Shown one piece after another: positions 17,227 to 26,985 of a stretch of DNA of 64,000 nucleotides (positions are counted from its first letter, which is position 1; each line of letters begins with the position of its first letter). Source of the stretch: Bryobacterales bacterium (GTDB lineage: Bacteria > Acidobacteriota > Terriglobia > Bryobacterales > Bryobacteraceae). Made by a program: the position numbers and the translations under genes. The stretch is from positions 33,331-97,330 of the forward strand of contig PMUP01000081.1 of the NCBI GenBank assembly GCA_003166865.1, given 5' to 3'. Under the pieces are notes generated by a model, which ran no database searches, had not been told where the DNA came from, and worked only from the letters and a program-made list of their open reading frames with translations.

Positions 17227-19092
17227 TCAGTCCTCCGGAGCAAATGCCAGCAACACGTTTCCAGGCGCGCCACCGAATCGCCCATATCCCGAATTCATAA
17301 ACAACATTCCATTGACCACCACGGGACCTGGGCCGTCGATCGCTCCACCCTTCGCCGAGACGCCGTTGACAGTCGAGAACTCGCGGCGTGTATCGAAATC
17401 CCAAACCACCTGACCGTCTTCGGAAGCAAAGGCCCGCATGTGGCCATCCATGGAGCCGGAAAACACAATGCCGGGAATCGCGGTCAGCGCCGCCGATTGC
17501 GCCGGACTGCAACCACTCGTAGCCGCCTTCGGCTCAACAAGAGGCCGCGATCCGCAGGGCTGCGGCGCAGCGTACCAGGCTTTCGTGCCATTGGCGACGT
17601 GCAAGGCAGTGAGTCCTCCGCCTTGATCGGGGGAGAGGATGCGCACTTGATCCTTGGTGAAGAAGTACGCATCGGACACGGCCGCATAGACGTTTTGTCC
17701 GTCGCTGGCCATGCCCCATTGCACTCCGCCGATGGTGCCGCCTTTGCCGACGCGCTGGGTCCAGACGATCTCGCCCTTGCGGCCGGGATCGAGCGCGTAG
17801 ACCATCCCGGATTTTTGTCCGGCGATCAGCAGGTCGCGGCCTTGCGGCGTCTTGACGAGGATCGCCGAGGAGCCGAAGTCGTAGTCCGGTCCTCTTTGGC
17901 CTTCGTCCGGGCAATTCGGTCCGTCAATGCCGACCATACAACCCGAATTGAAGGCATCGCCTGAGGTGACCTGATGCGACCAGAGCGTGCGGCCGGTGGC
18001 GAGATCGAGGCCGAGCACGGCATCGCTGGTAGTGGTGGCGGGCGCAGAGTAGTTGTCGCCGGTGGTCACGTACAGCATCTTCCGCTTGGGATCGATGGTG
18101 GGCGCCGACCAGATGCCCGCGCCCGAGGGACCTTGCCGCAGTGTTCCCGTCGAGGTCTTGCCGGTGGGATGAGGCGCGTCGTTGATCGTGTACGTTTTCC
18201 AGATTTGCGCTCCATCGCGCACGCGCAGGGCGACCACGCTTCCACGGAAACTGCAGCAGGGATAGGCGGGGTTGATGGCGCGAGTCTCTTCCCAAGATGC
18301 GACGCCGACGTAGACGTTGCCCTGATAGACCGTCGGCGATCCGGTCAGGAGAGCGGCTTCGTGTTCCTCGATGCGCTTCTTCCAAAGCAACCGGCCCGTC
18401 TCGGCTTCAAGCGCATAGAACGTGCCGGTGAGATCGCCGAACAGCACAGCGTGATGATCGCCCAGCGGCGCAATCGCCACTGCTTCGCGCACCGGCGCGC
18501 CGGCCTGGTACGTCCATTCGATGCATCCGGACTCGGCGTGAAGCGCGTAAATCAGCCCGGCCCCGCTGCCCATGAAGATGTTGCCGTCTAGCACGGTCGG
18601 CTGCGCGTAAGCAGAGATCTCGCCGTCCAATCCGAAAGCCCATTTCAGTTTGAGCTTGCGCACCTGGCTGATGGAGAGCCCGGCTGCGTCGGCGGATTGG
18701 AAGCGCGCGTTGTTGAGCATGGGACTCCAGCCGTTCCACGAAAACGTGGGGATTTGTTTTAGGATGATGGCGCGCTCCTTGCAGAAGGCCTCAGGTTTTG
18801 GGCCGGGCTCGGGGCCAGGAATGCCGAGGTACGTGGCAACCGCCTCTCGTTCTTCGCGACGCAAGGGATAGGCGACCGTCATCATGACGCCCGCGTTCAT
18901 GGCGCGGAGAATGCGCAGCGCCGGCAATTTCTGGAGCGCCTCGCGCGGAGGGATGCGTGAACCGGCTTGATCGTGACAACCGGAGCAGCGTTGTTTGTAG
19001 ATAGCTTCGCCGGATGGCGGCTGCGCGCGAGCGGAGATCGCGGCGGCGAGCAGCCAAACGCAGAGAATGAATTGAACACGACCCATCTGCAT
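17227..19092 (-). CDS. periplasmic cytochrome c fused to a PQQ-type beta-propeller (PVA-dehydrogenase-like)
   Basis: The product has 621 residues from ATG 19092; the open frame extends to 19335 but only through the divergent peptidase gene. A signal peptide is followed at once by a c-type heme site C36-S-G-C39-H40. From about residue 110 an eight-bladed propeller repeats patterns such as GTFYALEAETGRLLWKK and GMVYALDPGRKGEIVW. The arrangement matches polyvinyl-alcohol-dehydrogenase-like quinoproteins, in which the heme domain takes electrons from PQQ. The substrate is probably an alcohol or sugar, by analogy only; propellers of this type can also be non-catalytic. It is divergent from the S9 peptidase with overlapping upstream regions. 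Confidence 0.8.
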   Translation of the reverse strand: MQMGRVQFILCVWLLAAAISARAQPPSGEAIYKQRCSGCHDQAGSRIPPREALQKLPALRILRAMNAGVMMTVAYPLRREEREAVATYLGIPGPEPGPKPEAFCKERAIILKQIPTFSWNGWSPMLNNARFQSADAAGLSISQVRKLKLKWAFGLDGEISAYAQPTVLDGNIFMGSGAGLIYALHAESGCIEWTYQAGAPVREAVAIAPLGDHHAVLFGDLTGTFYALEAETGRLLWKKRIEEHEAALLTGSPTVYQGNVYVGVASWEETRAINPAYPCCSFRGSVVALRVRDGAQIWKTYTINDAPHPTGKTSTGTLRQGPSGAGIWSAPTIDPKRKMLYVTTGDNYSAPATTTSDAVLGLDLATGRTLWSHQVTSGDAFNSGCMVGIDGPNCPDEGQRGPDYDFGSSAILVKTPQGRDLLIAGQKSGMVYALDPGRKGEIVWTQRVGKGGTIGGVQWGMASDGQNVYAAVSDAYFFTKDQVRILSPDQGGGLTALHVANGTKAWYAAPQPCGSRPLVEPKAATSGCSPAQSAALTAIPGIVFSGSMDGHMRAFASEDGQVVWDFDTRREFSTVNGVSAKGGAIDGPGPVVVNGMLFMNSGYGRFGGAPGNVLLAFAPED

Positions 19093-19120
19093 GAGACTAT
19101 CATGGAGCGGAGGGCACGGA

Positions 19121-21274
19121 ATGACGTCTCGATGGGCAGTGATTTTGATTGCGGCGGCGGTGTTCGCCGCGGCGATTTTTGCGGAGGATGCCAAGCGGCC
19201 GACCACGGAGAATGCGAAACGGCCGATCACGGAGAACGATTTGTATGCGTTCCAATGGGCGGGTAGTCCACAGATCTCGCCGGATGGTTCGAAGATTGTA
19301 TACACGCTGGTGAAGGTCACGGCCAAGCACGACAACTACGAGACCGCGCTATGGGTGACGCCAGCCACTGGCGGGCCGGCGCGCCAGTTGACGTCCGGAC
19401 CTCACGATTCCAGTGCGCAGTGGTCGCCGGATGGCAAGCTACTGGCATTCCTGCGCGCCACCGAGAAGGACGGCAAGCCGGAGCCACCACAGATCTACTT
19501 ACTGTCGATGGAGGGCGGGGAGGCGCGGGCGATCACCGACATTCCGAAGGGCGCGGGAGATCCGGTGTGGGCGCCGAATGGGCGCTCGCTCGCGTTTAGC
19601 TCCGCCACGCTAGCCAAGGATTTCGAAAAGAAGAAGGACGATGCCGCGCCGGAGAGCGACGTGCGCGTAATCACTCGCGCGCAATATCGAGAAAACGGCG
19701 AAGGCTATATTGATCCCGATCGGCGCGATCACATCTGGATCGTCGATGTCCCGCAAGTTTCGGCCTCGCCGCAGAAGGCCCGGCAGGTGACCACCGGCGA
19801 GTTTGACGAATCGGAGATCACCTGGTCGCGCGATGGATCGAAACTCTACTTCACATCCGATCGAGTGAAGGAATCGTATTACGCGCCGCCGCAGAACGCG
19901 ATCTACGAGGTAAACGCGGCCGGAGGCGAGATTCGCAAAGTGGCGGCGATCGACGGCCCGATGGGTGGACTTGCGCTGAGCCCGGATGGCCGCCGTCTGG
20001 CCTTTGTTGGTGCACTGAATCGCGGGGAAGGCGTCATCCAGCGTTCGTATAGCCAGCCGGATCTGTTCGTGACCACGATCGAAGCCGGATCGACGCCGAA
20101 GAACCTAACGGCCAATTACGATTTCGATATCGCGGGGGACGTGGGCGGCGATCAGGGGCCCCCGCGGGGTGGCGGGGAATCGAAACCTTTTTGGAGCGCG
20201 GACGGCCGCAACATATTCGTGAGAGCGTCGGAAGAAGGTCGCGCCAATCTCAAGCGGATCGATAGCGAAACCGGAAAAGTCGAGGCGGTCACGAAGGGCG
20301 ATCAAGCAGTGATTTCGTATTCGGCCACACAGGATGGCTCGAAAATGGCGATGCTCGTTTCGACGACGACCAACGTGGGGGATGTGTTCCTGGTGAATAG
20401 CCGCTCGGGTGAAATGGAGCCGGTCACGCACGTGAACGCCGAACTCTTCGCGAAGCTTCATTTAACCGAGCCAGAGATGATCTGGTACAAGAGCTTCGAC
20501 GGACGGCGCATCCAGGCGTGGGTGCAGAAGCCGCCGGACTTTGAGGCCGGCAAGAAATATCCGCTGATTCTCGATATTCACGGCGGCCCGCACTCGGCGT
20601 ACGGCTACATTTTCGACCACGAATTCCAGTGGATGGCGGCGAAGGGCTACGTGGTGCTGTATCCCAATCCGCGCGGCAGCACCAGCTACGGTCAGGAGTT
20701 CGGGAACATCATTCAATACGCCTACCCAGGCGACGATTTCAAGGACCTGATGGCGGGCGTGGACGAATTAATTGCCCGCGGCTGGGTGGATCCCGAGAAG
20801 CTGGGCGTCACCGGAGGCAGCGGCGGCGGCGTTCTGACCAACTGGGTGATCGGTCACACGGATCGCTTCAAGGCCGCGGTTTCGCAGCGATCCATCGCGG
20901 ATTGGGCCGGATTCTGGTACACGGCAGACTTCTCGCAGTTCACGCCGATGTGGTTTCGCGGCGCGCCCTGGGAGCAGGAAGCTGATTTCAAGGCGCGGTC
21001 GCCCATCACCTATATACAAAATGTGCACACCCCGCTGATGCTGATCGAAGGCGAATCGGATTTCCGGACGCCCCCGTCGGATGGCGGCGAACAGATGTTT
21101 CGCGCTTTGAAGTATCTGAAGCGGACGGTGGTGATGGTGCGGTTTCCGGGCGAAAGCCACGAGCTGTCGCGGTCGGGGAAACCGGTGCATCGCGTCGAAC
21201 GGCTGGAGAACATCGTGGCTTGGTTTGATAAATATTTAATGGGTCAGGACACTCACGCCTACGATGTGAAATGA
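19121..21274 (+). CDS. secreted S9 family serine peptidase (acylaminoacyl/dipeptidyl peptidase type)
   Basis: The product has 717 residues. ATG 19121 has GGAGGG upstream and opens a signal peptide (MTSRWAVILIAAAVFAAAIFA); the frame begins earlier at 19091. Residues 45-400 form a propeller with TolB-like SPDG repeats that gates the active site. The alpha/beta-hydrolase domain holds the triad: S567 in GGSGGG (usually GGSYGG), D647 in EGESDFRTP and H680 in GESHELS. It should release short peptides in the periplasm. The last 21 codons are duplicated at 23780-23846. It converges with the kinase gene at 21300, leaving a 25-bp gap. Confidence 0.9.
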   Translation: MTSRWAVILIAAAVFAAAIFAEDAKRPTTENAKRPITENDLYAFQWAGSPQISPDGSKIVYTLVKVTAKHDNYETALWVTPATGGPARQLTSGPHDSSAQWSPDGKLLAFLRATEKDGKPEPPQIYLLSMEGGEARAITDIPKGAGDPVWAPNGRSLAFSSATLAKDFEKKKDDAAPESDVRVITRAQYRENGEGYIDPDRRDHIWIVDVPQVSASPQKARQVTTGEFDESEITWSRDGSKLYFTSDRVKESYYAPPQNAIYEVNAAGGEIRKVAAIDGPMGGLALSPDGRRLAFVGALNRGEGVIQRSYSQPDLFVTTIEAGSTPKNLTANYDFDIAGDVGGDQGPPRGGGESKPFWSADGRNIFVRASEEGRANLKRIDSETGKVEAVTKGDQAVISYSATQDGSKMAMLVSTTTNVGDVFLVNSRSGEMEPVTHVNAELFAKLHLTEPEMIWYKSFDGRRIQAWVQKPPDFEAGKKYPLILDIHGGPHSAYGYIFDHEFQWMAAKGYVVLYPNPRGSTSYGQEFGNIIQYAYPGDDFKDLMAGVDELIARGWVDPEKLGVTGGSGGGVLTNWVIGHTDRFKAAVSQRSIADWAGFWYTADFSQFTPMWFRGAPWEQEADFKARSPITYIQNVHTPLMLIEGESDFRTPPSDGGEQMFRALKYLKRTVVMVRFPGESHELSRSGKPVHRVERLENIVAWFDKYLMGQDTHAYDVK

Positions 21275-21299
21275 AGGCGCTTTTGACGCTCAGCGCGTG

Positions 21300-23651
21300 C
21301 TAGCGCAGGTTCATGCGGCCGAGCAGATTCTGAAACCGCGGGTCGGAGCGCAGGCTGTCGAGCTCGGGGTCGACTTTCAGAAAATCCAGGAACTGGGAGT
21401 GCTGTGCGTAGGCTTGCTCCAGTTGGGCGAAGGCCTGGTCCTTATCGCCGAGCGCGGCATAAACCGCGGCGATTCCGTAGGCTGAAATGTAGATGTGCCG
21501 GGAGTTGGCCAGAAGATCCCGGAGCGCCTGGCGTGCCTCCGCATTCTTGCCCGCAAGCGCATAGTCGAGGGCTATCTCCGCCAGCGGCCAGGAGGCGCTT
21601 TTCAAGATCTCCAAGGATTTTCGTTCCGCCGCAATCGCGTCGTCGAAACGGCCCTGCTGCGTATACACTTGGCCCAGGTAGAAGTATCCAAGCCAATAGT
21701 TGGGATCGAGTTCCAGGCACTTGTGAAGCTCCGCCGCAGCCTGATCGTAACGGTGAGCGAAGTACAAATTCCAACTCAGCATCAAATGGTTTTCCGCTGT
21801 AAGCGGATCGAGATCCACAGCGCGCTGCGCCTCCTGAAGGGCCTGGTCGGTCCGGCCCATTGAAATCAGATACCAACTGTAATACTCATGGGCTGGGGCA
21901 TAGTTGGGGTTGAGGCTCATCGCGCGCTGGAACTCGCGCTCCGCCGCGGGCCAGTCGAAGTCGTACATCGTATAATTGGAGGCCATTTCCACGTGCGTGT
22001 CCACGAGGGAATCGTCCAGCTCCAGTGCCTTGCGGGCCGCTTCTTCCGCCTTAGGCATGGCCTCGGACGGAGCCATGAGTAAATCTTCGATCAACTGGTA
22101 GTAGTACGACATCCCGTCGTAGGCCAACGCGTAGGTGGGATCGAGGGCGATGGCCTGCCGGAAATAATTCATGCCCTTGTCCAGGCCTTCCTGCGAAAAT
22201 TGACCGGCAAAGTAACGCCCTTTCAGATAGAGCTGATATGCTTCGGGATTCGCAGTCTGGCGCTTGGCCATTTGCGTCACCTGGGCGTTGCTGAGGCGCA
22301 GCCGCAGCTTGTCCGCGATCTGGGCGGCGATTTCGTTCTGCACGGCCAGCGCGTCCACCAGCTTGCGATTGTATTGCTCGCCCCACAGGTGGCTGTTGTC
22401 GTCAACATTGATCAACTCAGTGCTGACCGAGAGATTGTCACCACGCTGGGTAATCCTTCCCGTCAGAACTGCCCGCACGCCCAGTTCCCGCCCGGCCGTG
22501 CGGGCGTCGGCGTCCTTGCTCTTGTAACGGAACACCGCGCTGCGCGACATTACCTTCAAGTTCGGCAACTGCGAAAGGCTGTCGATCAAGCTGTCCGTAA
22601 TGCCATCGCTCAGATAGTCCGTATCTGGGCTGCCGCCCATGTTGGCGAACGGCAAAACGGCGAGAGAGTCGATGCTCTGGGCCGTGTGGCTGCGCCAGTA
22701 AAACAGCCCCGCCGCGGCCACCAGAATCACCAGGATCGCGGCGATCGAGAGCACTACGGGACGCCGGACGCCCGGTGGAGGCACGGCAGGTTTTTGCTCT
22801 CCCGTGGCACTCAACAGGCTTGTCAGTGCAAACGCCAGATCGTGCGCGGAATGAAATCTCTGGGCGGGATTCTTTGCCAGACACCGGTCGATCACGCGCT
22901 CCAGTTCCGCGGGCGCATGTTTACCGGAGTCGGCGATAGCAGGAGGATCTTCCTTGAGAATGGCGGCCATGGTATCGCCGGCCGACTTCCCAGGAAAGGC
23001 CCGCCGCCCGGTCACCGCTTCATAGAGCACGCAACCCAGCGCGAAGATGTCGCTCGGCGCGCCGGCCCTCTCGCCGCGCACCTGTTCAGGCGACATGTAA
23101 CCGACGGTGCCCATCACGGCCCCCGCCTGGGTTTCATCCAGGGTCACGGTTTCGTCTTGAGGAGACTTGGTCTCGTGCCATCGCGCCAGGCCGAAATCGA
23201 GAATCTTGACCTGGCCGCCGGTGGTGAGGAAAACATTGGCCGGCTTGATGTCGCGATGGATGATGTCCTTGCCGTGAGCCGCAGCCAGACCCTCGGCCAG
23301 CGCTACTCCCAGCTCGACGGTCTTGCGCCAGGGGAGCGGCGAGCGGCTGAGGCGGTCGCGCAGCGTCTCTCCTTCGAGCAGCTCGGTGACGGCGTAGCGA
23401 ATGCCTGCGTGCTCGCCGACGTCGAACAGCACCAGGATATTGGGGTGCGACAGCGCCGCCACCGCTTTGGCCTCGCTCTCGAAGCGCGCCAGCGCCTGCG
23501 AATCGTCGGCCAAGTGCTCCGGCAGCACCTTGACGGCGACTTCGCGGCCCAGCCGGGAGTCCCGCGCGCGATACACTTCCCCCATGCCGCCCGCGCCAAT
23601 GGGAGCGAGGATCTCGTAGGGGCCCAGGCGGTCACCTACGGAGAGGGGCAT
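21300..23651 (-). CDS. membrane Ser/Thr protein kinase with FlgO/adenylate-cyclase-type domain and TPR repeats
   Basis: The product has 783 residues. The kinase domain covers 1-265 (GAGGMGEVY at 19-27, lysine K41 in VAVKVLP, HRDIKPANV, DFGLAR, YMSPEQVRG). One membrane helix follows (LSIAAILVILVAAAGLFYW, about 310-328). The next 130 residues (SLAVLPFANMGG, YLSDGITDSLIDSL, VRAVLTGRI, WGEQYNR) are the module often found between kinases or cyclases and TPR repeats. The C-terminal half holds seven or more TPRs (YFRQAIALDPTYA, FQRAMSLNPNYA, LHKCLELDPNYW). It is a sensor kinase presumably bound to envelope proteins through the TPRs. It converges with the S9 peptidase gene. Confidence 0.9.
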   Translation of the reverse strand: MPLSVGDRLGPYEILAPIGAGGMGEVYRARDSRLGREVAVKVLPEHLADDSQALARFESEAKAVAALSHPNILVLFDVGEHAGIRYAVTELLEGETLRDRLSRSPLPWRKTVELGVALAEGLAAAHGKDIIHRDIKPANVFLTTGGQVKILDFGLARWHETKSPQDETVTLDETQAGAVMGTVGYMSPEQVRGERAGAPSDIFALGCVLYEAVTGRRAFPGKSAGDTMAAILKEDPPAIADSGKHAPAELERVIDRCLAKNPAQRFHSAHDLAFALTSLLSATGEQKPAVPPPGVRRPVVLSIAAILVILVAAAGLFYWRSHTAQSIDSLAVLPFANMGGSPDTDYLSDGITDSLIDSLSQLPNLKVMSRSAVFRYKSKDADARTAGRELGVRAVLTGRITQRGDNLSVSTELINVDDNSHLWGEQYNRKLVDALAVQNEIAAQIADKLRLRLSNAQVTQMAKRQTANPEAYQLYLKGRYFAGQFSQEGLDKGMNYFRQAIALDPTYALAYDGMSYYYQLIEDLLMAPSEAMPKAEEAARKALELDDSLVDTHVEMASNYTMYDFDWPAAEREFQRAMSLNPNYAPAHEYYSWYLISMGRTDQALQEAQRAVDLDPLTAENHLMLSWNLYFAHRYDQAAAELHKCLELDPNYWLGYFYLGQVYTQQGRFDDAIAAERKSLEILKSASWPLAEIALDYALAGKNAEARQALRDLLANSRHIYISAYGIAAVYAALGDKDQAFAQLEQAYAQHSQFLDFLKVDPELDSLRSDPRFQNLLGRMNLR

Positions 23652-23779
23652 AGGAGGGTTCAGCTAAGTTTAATCGATCAAGAAACGCCTAGGGCAAGAA
23701 GCGACTAAGGAATGACACGCGGCGCTGCACTCTGAGAAGCGATGCTCCCCACGAATACCAGGCCTGTGTTGATTGCAGC

Positions 23780-23846
23780 GGCCATCGTGGCTTGGTTTGA
23801 TAAATATTTAATGGGCCAGGATACTCACGCCTACGACGTGAAGTAG
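23780..23846 (+). pseudogene. 3' remnant of an S9 peptidase gene
   Basis: Twenty-one codons here encode the same peptide as the end of the S9 peptidase at 21274 (IVAWFDKYLMGQ and DTHAYDVK), then a stop. The first 32 bases match exactly. After that only third positions differ, and the stop is TAG instead of TGA. No open frame leads into it. The synonymous differences mean a once-functional paralog was almost wholly deleted, with the kinase gene now lying between the two ends. Confidence 0.8.
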
Positions 23847-23859
23847 GATCGTTGCGAGA

Positions 23860-25167
23860 CTAGCCTTCCGCTTCCCAGCGGAAGCGCGCCACGGCCAGTC
23901 CGCCAAACACGGCGGCAAACAGAAGCAACACGGCGATGGGAGCCACGGCGGCTTCCAGGCCCAGACCCCGCCACGTCATGGCTTCCAGGCCATCCATGGC
24001 CCAGCGCGTTGGAACGATCACGGTGAGCTTCTGCAGCCATTGCGGAAATAGAAACATGGGAATCCACGCTCCGCCCAGCATCACGACAATCAGCGTGGCG
24101 AAAATGGAAAGGCCGCGCGTCGCCTCCGGTGTCTTGCCGATGGTGGCAACCAACATTCCGAATCCTGCCGTCATCACAGCGAAGGCGGCGCTCACTCCCA
24201 GAAAACCCGCCATGCTGCCTTCCACTCGCACGCCGAAAACCAGCCGGGCGAACAGGAAGTTCACCTGCACCACTAGAAACGCGAGAATGGCCGCACTGAC
24301 GGCGCGGCTGCCGAGTAAAAGTCCGCGTGACAACGGCGCGGCTCGGAACCGCTTCCACAAGCCGCGCTGCCGCTGCTGCAACAATCCGATGCCGACGTCG
24401 ATACCCAGGAACAGAACGAACTGCACCACCATCCCGGCGAAGGCGTGAGCATAGCCGTTGTATTGAACGTTGCGGCGCGCGGTGACAGCTTCTTCGTGCG
24501 TGGTGTAGGGCATGGTCAAGCCCCTGGACAAACCAGACGAGAGACCGCCACTGGCGCTCTGCCCGGACTGCTGGTTCCAGCGGTCCACGCTCCGCAGCAA
24601 GTCTTCCAGGGTCTTTTTGTCCTCCGCCGCCAGACCCTGACTCTGCTCCACCTGGGCGAGCGAATCTTTCACCATCTCGCGCCCGGTCTGGCCCGTGAAC
24701 ATTTCTTTGCTGACGGCTTGCATCACATCGCCGGTGAGGATCCCCGTCACCATGGAGCGCTCGGCAGCATGGGAAGGATCGAAGAGCACGGCGATCTCGG
24801 GTTTCTGCTCCGGGCCGAAGAAGGCAGCTCCGGCGGCCTGGCCGAAATTCGGGGGAATGATCACGGCCACCGTGGCGGTTCCCTTGCGCACGGCCGCGCG
24901 CGCCTCGCTCGGCGTCGAGGTTTTGACATCCAGCGCCTTTTCTCCGGACAACTGTTTGACGATCTCTTGGGAAATCGCGCTGCGGTCCTGGTCCACCATC
25001 AAGACTGGAATTTTGCTTTGGTTCGCCTGGTCACCCGCGCCTCCCAGAACGTATCCGAAAAAGGAGCCGATGGCGATAGGAATGGCAAAGCTCATCAGCA
25101 GAGCACGCCGGTCGACGAAGAACAACTGGACGTCCTTACGGACCAAGGCTCGAAACGGGATCATCAT
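23860..25167 (-). CDS. ABC-2 type transporter permease
   Basis: The product has 435 residues from ATG 25167, which overlaps the ATPase stop by 4 bp (ATGA); the longer frame to 25269 is not family sequence. The first helix (LLMSFAIPIAIGSFFGYVLGG) is followed by a long extracytoplasmic part of about 190 residues with VLMVDQDRSAIS and GTATVAVIIPPNFG. Five further helices lie in the C-terminal half, with LFLGIDVGIGLLQQRQRGLWKR and the family motif RGLSIFATLIVVMLGGAWIPMF. This is the YhgE/LinJ-type drug or lipid exporter layout. It forms a transporter with the ATPase at 25164. The cargo is unknown. Confidence 0.88.
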   Translation of the reverse strand: MMIPFRALVRKDVQLFFVDRRALLMSFAIPIAIGSFFGYVLGGAGDQANQSKIPVLMVDQDRSAISQEIVKQLSGEKALDVKTSTPSEARAAVRKGTATVAVIIPPNFGQAAGAAFFGPEQKPEIAVLFDPSHAAERSMVTGILTGDVMQAVSKEMFTGQTGREMVKDSLAQVEQSQGLAAEDKKTLEDLLRSVDRWNQQSGQSASGGLSSGLSRGLTMPYTTHEEAVTARRNVQYNGYAHAFAGMVVQFVLFLGIDVGIGLLQQRQRGLWKRFRAAPLSRGLLLGSRAVSAAILAFLVVQVNFLFARLVFGVRVEGSMAGFLGVSAAFAVMTAGFGMLVATIGKTPEATRGLSIFATLIVVMLGGAWIPMFLFPQWLQKLTVIVPTRWAMDGLEAMTWRGLGLEAAVAPIAVLLLFAAVFGGLAVARFRWEAEG

Positions 25168-26114
25168 GCGTCGCGCAAGCTCCTTCCGGTCAGCGTCAGG
25201 AATACCGTCTCCAGATCGGCGCGCTCGCTCGCCACGTGGTGGTAGAGGTGGCCTCGCTCCACCAGCCACTGCAAAATGCGCGGGGTTTCGGTGGCCAGAT
25301 CCTCAACGCCCACCCGCAACGTTCCGGCTTCGAGTTTCGCGGAACGGACGCCCGGCAGGGCTTGCAGCTCATTCAGGCGGAGGCCGTCGTTTCCGTCTCC
25401 GTCCCGCGTGTCATCCAGCTCCACGGCCAGCAGGTTCGTTACGGGCAGCAAGCGATAGAGGCCCTGCAAGGTGTCATCGGCGACGACCTTGCCGTGGTCA
25501 ATGATGATGACGCGATCGCACAGGCGCTCGGCCTCTTCCATGTAGTGCGTGGTATAGACCAGCGTCTTGCCGCGCTGTTTCAGGACCTCGAGGTTATCGA
25601 AGATGGCATTCCGGCTTTGGGGATCGACCCCGACGGTGGGTTCATCCAGAAGCAGGATCTGCGGATCGTGCAGGAGCGCGGCGGCGAGGTTGAGACGCCG
25701 CTTCATGCCGCCGCTGTAGTTCTTGACGCGGTCATTGGTGCGGTCCGCCAGGCCGACAAGCTCGAGCGCTTCGCCGATGGCACGCTTGGCTGCTGCTCCA
25801 TCCAGATCATAGAGCGCCGCGAAAAGTTCGAGGTTGGCTTGCGCGGTCAGCTCGTCGAAGAGCGCGAGATCCTGCGGTACCAGCCCGATGCGCCGCTTGT
25901 TGGGATCGGTGTCGCCGGCTAACGTGCGGCCTTCGATCCGCACCGAACCTGAGTCGGGGCGGACCAAGCCGGCAATCATGGAGACTGTGGTGGTCTTGCC
26001 TGCGCCGTTGGGACCCAGCAGCCCGATAGTCTCGCCCGCGGCGGCGTGCAGGGAAACGCCGTTGACGGCTACGAGAGCGCCGTAACTTTTCTTGAGAGCG
26101 TCAACTTCGAGCAT
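25164..26114 (-). CDS. ABC transporter ATP-binding protein
   Basis: The product has 316 residues with a complete nucleotide-binding domain in the first 220: Walker A GPNGAGKTT, the Q-loop in VPQDLALFDELT, signature YSGGMKRR, Walker B ILLLDEPTVGVD and switch histidine in VYTTHYMEEAERL. About 90 residues follow, as is usual for DrrA-type exporters. ATG 26114 begins the typical MLEVDALKKSYG. It is translationally coupled to the permease. DrrA-like systems export drugs, lipids or polyketides. No biosynthetic gene is next to it. Confidence 0.92.
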   Translation of the reverse strand: MLEVDALKKSYGALVAVNGVSLHAAAGETIGLLGPNGAGKTTTVSMIAGLVRPDSGSVRIEGRTLAGDTDPNKRRIGLVPQDLALFDELTAQANLELFAALYDLDGAAAKRAIGEALELVGLADRTNDRVKNYSGGMKRRLNLAAALLHDPQILLLDEPTVGVDPQSRNAIFDNLEVLKQRGKTLVYTTHYMEEAERLCDRVIIIDHGKVVADDTLQGLYRLLPVTNLLAVELDDTRDGDGNDGLRLNELQALPGVRSAKLEAGTLRVGVEDLATETPRILQWLVERGHLYHHVASERADLETVFLTLTGRSLRDA

Positions 26115-26211
26115 TGGTTTTCGCGCGGCAGTACCAAGGTCTCACGGATATACGCTGTGGTGCAAAGGAATGTTCGAGGTGCGAGGCTGATTACGGCGCT
26201 ACACTTTGAGA

Positions 26212-26976
26212 ATGAGGATTGTGGAGTTTGCGGTGTCCGTGGCGGCCTTCGCGTCGTTGCTGTGCGCACCGGCGCCCGCGCAATGGCTCAACTACCCCAC
26301 GCGTGGAATCCCGCGCACGGCCGACGGCAAGCCCAATCTGTCGGCGCCGGCTCCGAAGACAGCGGACGGGAAACCCGATCTCTCCGGAGTCTGGGAGCAC
26401 CTGAACGCGCGCACCTCCGCCTACTATCTGGATCGGACCGACATTCCGTGGCAGCCGTGGGCGAAGGCGCTGTTCGACCAGAACATTGCGAACAATCAGA
26501 TCAACAACCCGGAGGGCCACTGCCTGCCGCGCGGCCTGCCCAAAGCAGATGCGTTCGATCTCCACAAAATCATCCAAACACCAGAACTCATCGTGATTCT
26601 CTACGAATATCAGACCACCTATCGGCAAATATTCACAGACGGGCGTGAGCTTCCCAAAGATCCCAACCCCACTTGGGCGGGCTACTCGACCGGACATTGG
26701 GAGGGAGACACGCTGGTGGTGGAATCCAACGGCTTCAATGGGAAGGCCTGGCTTTCCTACCGTGGCAATCCGACCTCGGATGGCATGCATCTCACCGAGC
26801 GAATGCGCCGGCGGGATTTCGGGCACATGGACATTCAGATCACCATCGACGATCCGAAAGCTTACACGAAACCATGGACCGTCGAACTGCATCCGCAGCT
26901 GATTCCGGATACGGAACTTATGGAATTCGTCTGCGACGAGAATGAAAAGGACTTGCGGCACCTGACCACGAAGTAG
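26212..26976 (+). CDS. secreted protein of the GYSxGxWEGDT family, copy 3
   Basis: The product has 254 residues from ATG 26212 (a TTG six bases earlier opens the frame). A signal peptide (MRIVEFAVSVAAFASLLCAPAPAQ) is followed by WLNYPTRGIPRTADGKP and KTADGKPDLSGVW, an N-terminal repeat shared with the convergent gene at 26986. The family core appears as DGRELPKDPNPTW, AGYSTGHWEGDT and LVVESNGF. The role is unknown; several copies per genome seem usual in this lineage. It faces the paralog at 26986 with only 9 bp between stops. Confidence 0.75.
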   Translation: MRIVEFAVSVAAFASLLCAPAPAQWLNYPTRGIPRTADGKPNLSAPAPKTADGKPDLSGVWEHLNARTSAYYLDRTDIPWQPWAKALFDQNIANNQINNPEGHCLPRGLPKADAFDLHKIIQTPELIVILYEYQTTYRQIFTDGRELPKDPNPTWAGYSTGHWEGDTLVVESNGFNGKAWLSYRGNPTSDGMHLTERMRRRDFGHMDIQITIDDPKAYTKPWTVELHPQLIPDTELMEFVCDENEKDLRHLTTK

Positions 26977-26985
26977 GGCGCGCGG

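Noticed and set aside
22200..23708. 502-codon plus-strand frame across the kinase-TPR gene
   Set aside because: It has no domain or signal and covers a gene with complete kinase motifs on the other strand; long antisense frames are expected at this GC content.
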